From Dehalococcoidia bacterium (GTDB lineage Bacteria; Chloroflexota; Dehalococcoidia; SZUA-161), in assembly GCA_004376205.1 (NCBI GenBank), contig SOKG01000104.1:1-6021 (forward strand): 6,021 nucleotides of DNA, written 5' to 3'. The notes under the pieces are model-generated. The model was not told the origin of the DNA. It did not search any database and saw nothing but the letters and a program-made list of their open reading frames with translations. Shown piece after piece: positions 5,305-6,021 of the stretch. Within the stretch, counting starts at the first letter, position 1, and each line of letters begins with the position of its first letter. Made by a program: the position numbers and the translations under genes.

Positions 5305-6021
5305 CTATAAGGAAGCAAAGCATTTCCAATAAGGAGCAAGCTTTACTTTCAAGGCTTCCAATATCTTTTTTGTTTCCGGCACTGCGTAGTCCCTTCTATG
5401 CCCTGGAGGAAAAGGGTAAGGTCCTTCAAGCTCAATCTCTATTCCCGTTAGGCCGCAAATCGAAGCTAACCACCCTCTGGGAAACAAAATCCCTTTAGGG
5501 TCATAACCAGACCCTGCAAATGCTATCACTTTACCTTGACATACTCCATCAGCAACCTTTCTCACCTTGTTAGCAATCATGTAAATGCCCTTCAAGGTCA
5601 ATCCCATGTCAGTTATGCGGTCTATGAAGTGGGTGTCACTCCCGTCTATCATTATTATCACTTGAGGATGAAACTCCTCAGATATGGGCACAAAGATATC
5701 ATCTAATACACTCTCATAGGCCAGGTCGCTTGTGCCCGACAATAAAGGGATGTTAACAGAATAGCCCTTGCCCTCCCCCTCTCCTATGGGATTCCTGTAG
5801 CCCGGTCCGGGATAGAGGGTTCGAGGGTCCTGGTGAATCGATATGAATAACACTCTGGGGTCATGGGCGAAGATACTATAAATTCCATCCCCGGCATGAG
5901 CATCTGCATCGAGGATCAAAATCCGCTTTAGCCCGTAGTTTTGCATTAAATTCTCAACACATATTCCGACGTCACTGAATATGCCAAATCCCTTTTCGTA
6001 ATCTCTACCCGCATGTTGTAC
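5305..6021 (-). CDS. Histone deacetylase superfamily enzyme (AcuC/acetylpolyamine amidohydrolase-like), 5' end cut by window edge
   Basis: The last 238 residues of a zinc-dependent deacylase of the arginase/deacetylase fold; about 100 N-terminal residues lie beyond position 6021. The frame stays open to the window edge, so the internal ATG at 5946 is not the start. Seen, numbering visible residues: the active-site stretch VQHAGRDYEKGFGIFSDVGI (1-20), the zinc-binding D40-A-H42 in LILDADAHAGDG, the third zinc ligand D129 in DGSDTH, and the transition-state tyrosine Y173 in AGSGYDPKG. All zinc ligands are therefore present. In the usual tandem His-His before A-G-R the first His reads Gln (Q2-H3), and the His after DxH is Ala. 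Bacterial members remove acetyl groups from polyamines, acetyl-CoA synthetase or other proteins; the substrate here cannot be read. The stop is 66 nt upstream of the next gene's ribosome site's 5' end region, so it may be cotranscribed with the RAM-domain gene. Base composition is more AT-rich than the CoA operon. Confidence 0.92.
   Translation of the reverse strand, partial: VQHAGRDYEKGFGIFSDVGICVENLMQNYGLKRILILDADAHAGDGIYSIFAHDPRVLFISIHQDPRTLYPGPGYRNPIGEGEGKGYSVNIPLLSGTSDLAYESVLDDIFVPISEEFHPQVIIMIDGSDTHFIDRITDMGLTLKGIYMIANKVRKVADGVCQGKVIAFAGSGYDPKGILFPRGWLASICGLTGIEIELEGPYPFPPGHRRDYAVPETKKILEALKVKLAPYWKCFASL

Overview
The window looks like genomic DNA of an uncultured, probably anaerobic prokaryote. 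Every convincing gene lies on the minus strand, so transcription runs from high to low coordinates. Strong Shine-Dalgarno sites (AAGGAGG, GGAGGG, GGGGGAGG), TTG/GTG/ATG start usage and the mix of an ADP-forming acyl-CoA synthetase subunit, a thiolase/DUF35 pair, an AcuC/HDAC-like deacetylase and a stand-alone AsnC/RAM-domain protein suit a Chloroflexota (Dehalococcoidia-like) or Desulfobacterota genome. This assignment is inference from gene content, and an archaeal origin is not strictly excluded.

Layout, in transcription order. (1) 6021-5305: 3' two thirds of a histone-deacetylase-superfamily enzyme, cut by the window edge. (2) 5230-5057: a very short AsnC/Lrp ligand-binding (RAM) domain protein that appears to lack its C-terminal strand. 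(3) 5053-4784: a small protein with three membrane segments, 3 nt downstream of (2) and probably co-translated. (4) 4783-4304: a 480-nt gene-free interval with several inverted repeats, including a perfect 9-bp-arm palindrome at 4596-4615; it probably holds the control region of the next operon. (5) 4303-2846: stand-alone alpha subunit of an NDP-forming acyl-CoA synthetase. (6) 2793-1597: thiolase-fold protein of the SCP-x type in which the nucleophilic cysteine is glycine. (7) 1576-587 (possibly from 1600): DUF35 zinc-ribbon/OB-fold protein fused to an SCP2 sterol-carrier domain. (8) 494-1: subunit A of a family I (3-oxoacid type) CoA-transferase, running off the left edge.

Genes 5-8 form a compact CoA-thioester operon: acyl activation or energy-conserving CoA release, C-C bond making or breaking by a thiolase-fold/DUF35 complex, a lipid-binding domain on the DUF35 partner, and CoA transfer. 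The missing cysteine and the DUF35-SCP2 fusion suggest that this thiolase homologue may not be a thiolase but an aldolase/lyase-like or otherwise altered enzyme on a bulky hydrophobic acyl-CoA. That is the most interesting lead here. The right-hand part (about 4780-6021) is visibly more AT-rich than the operon on the left and appears to be a separate transcription unit.
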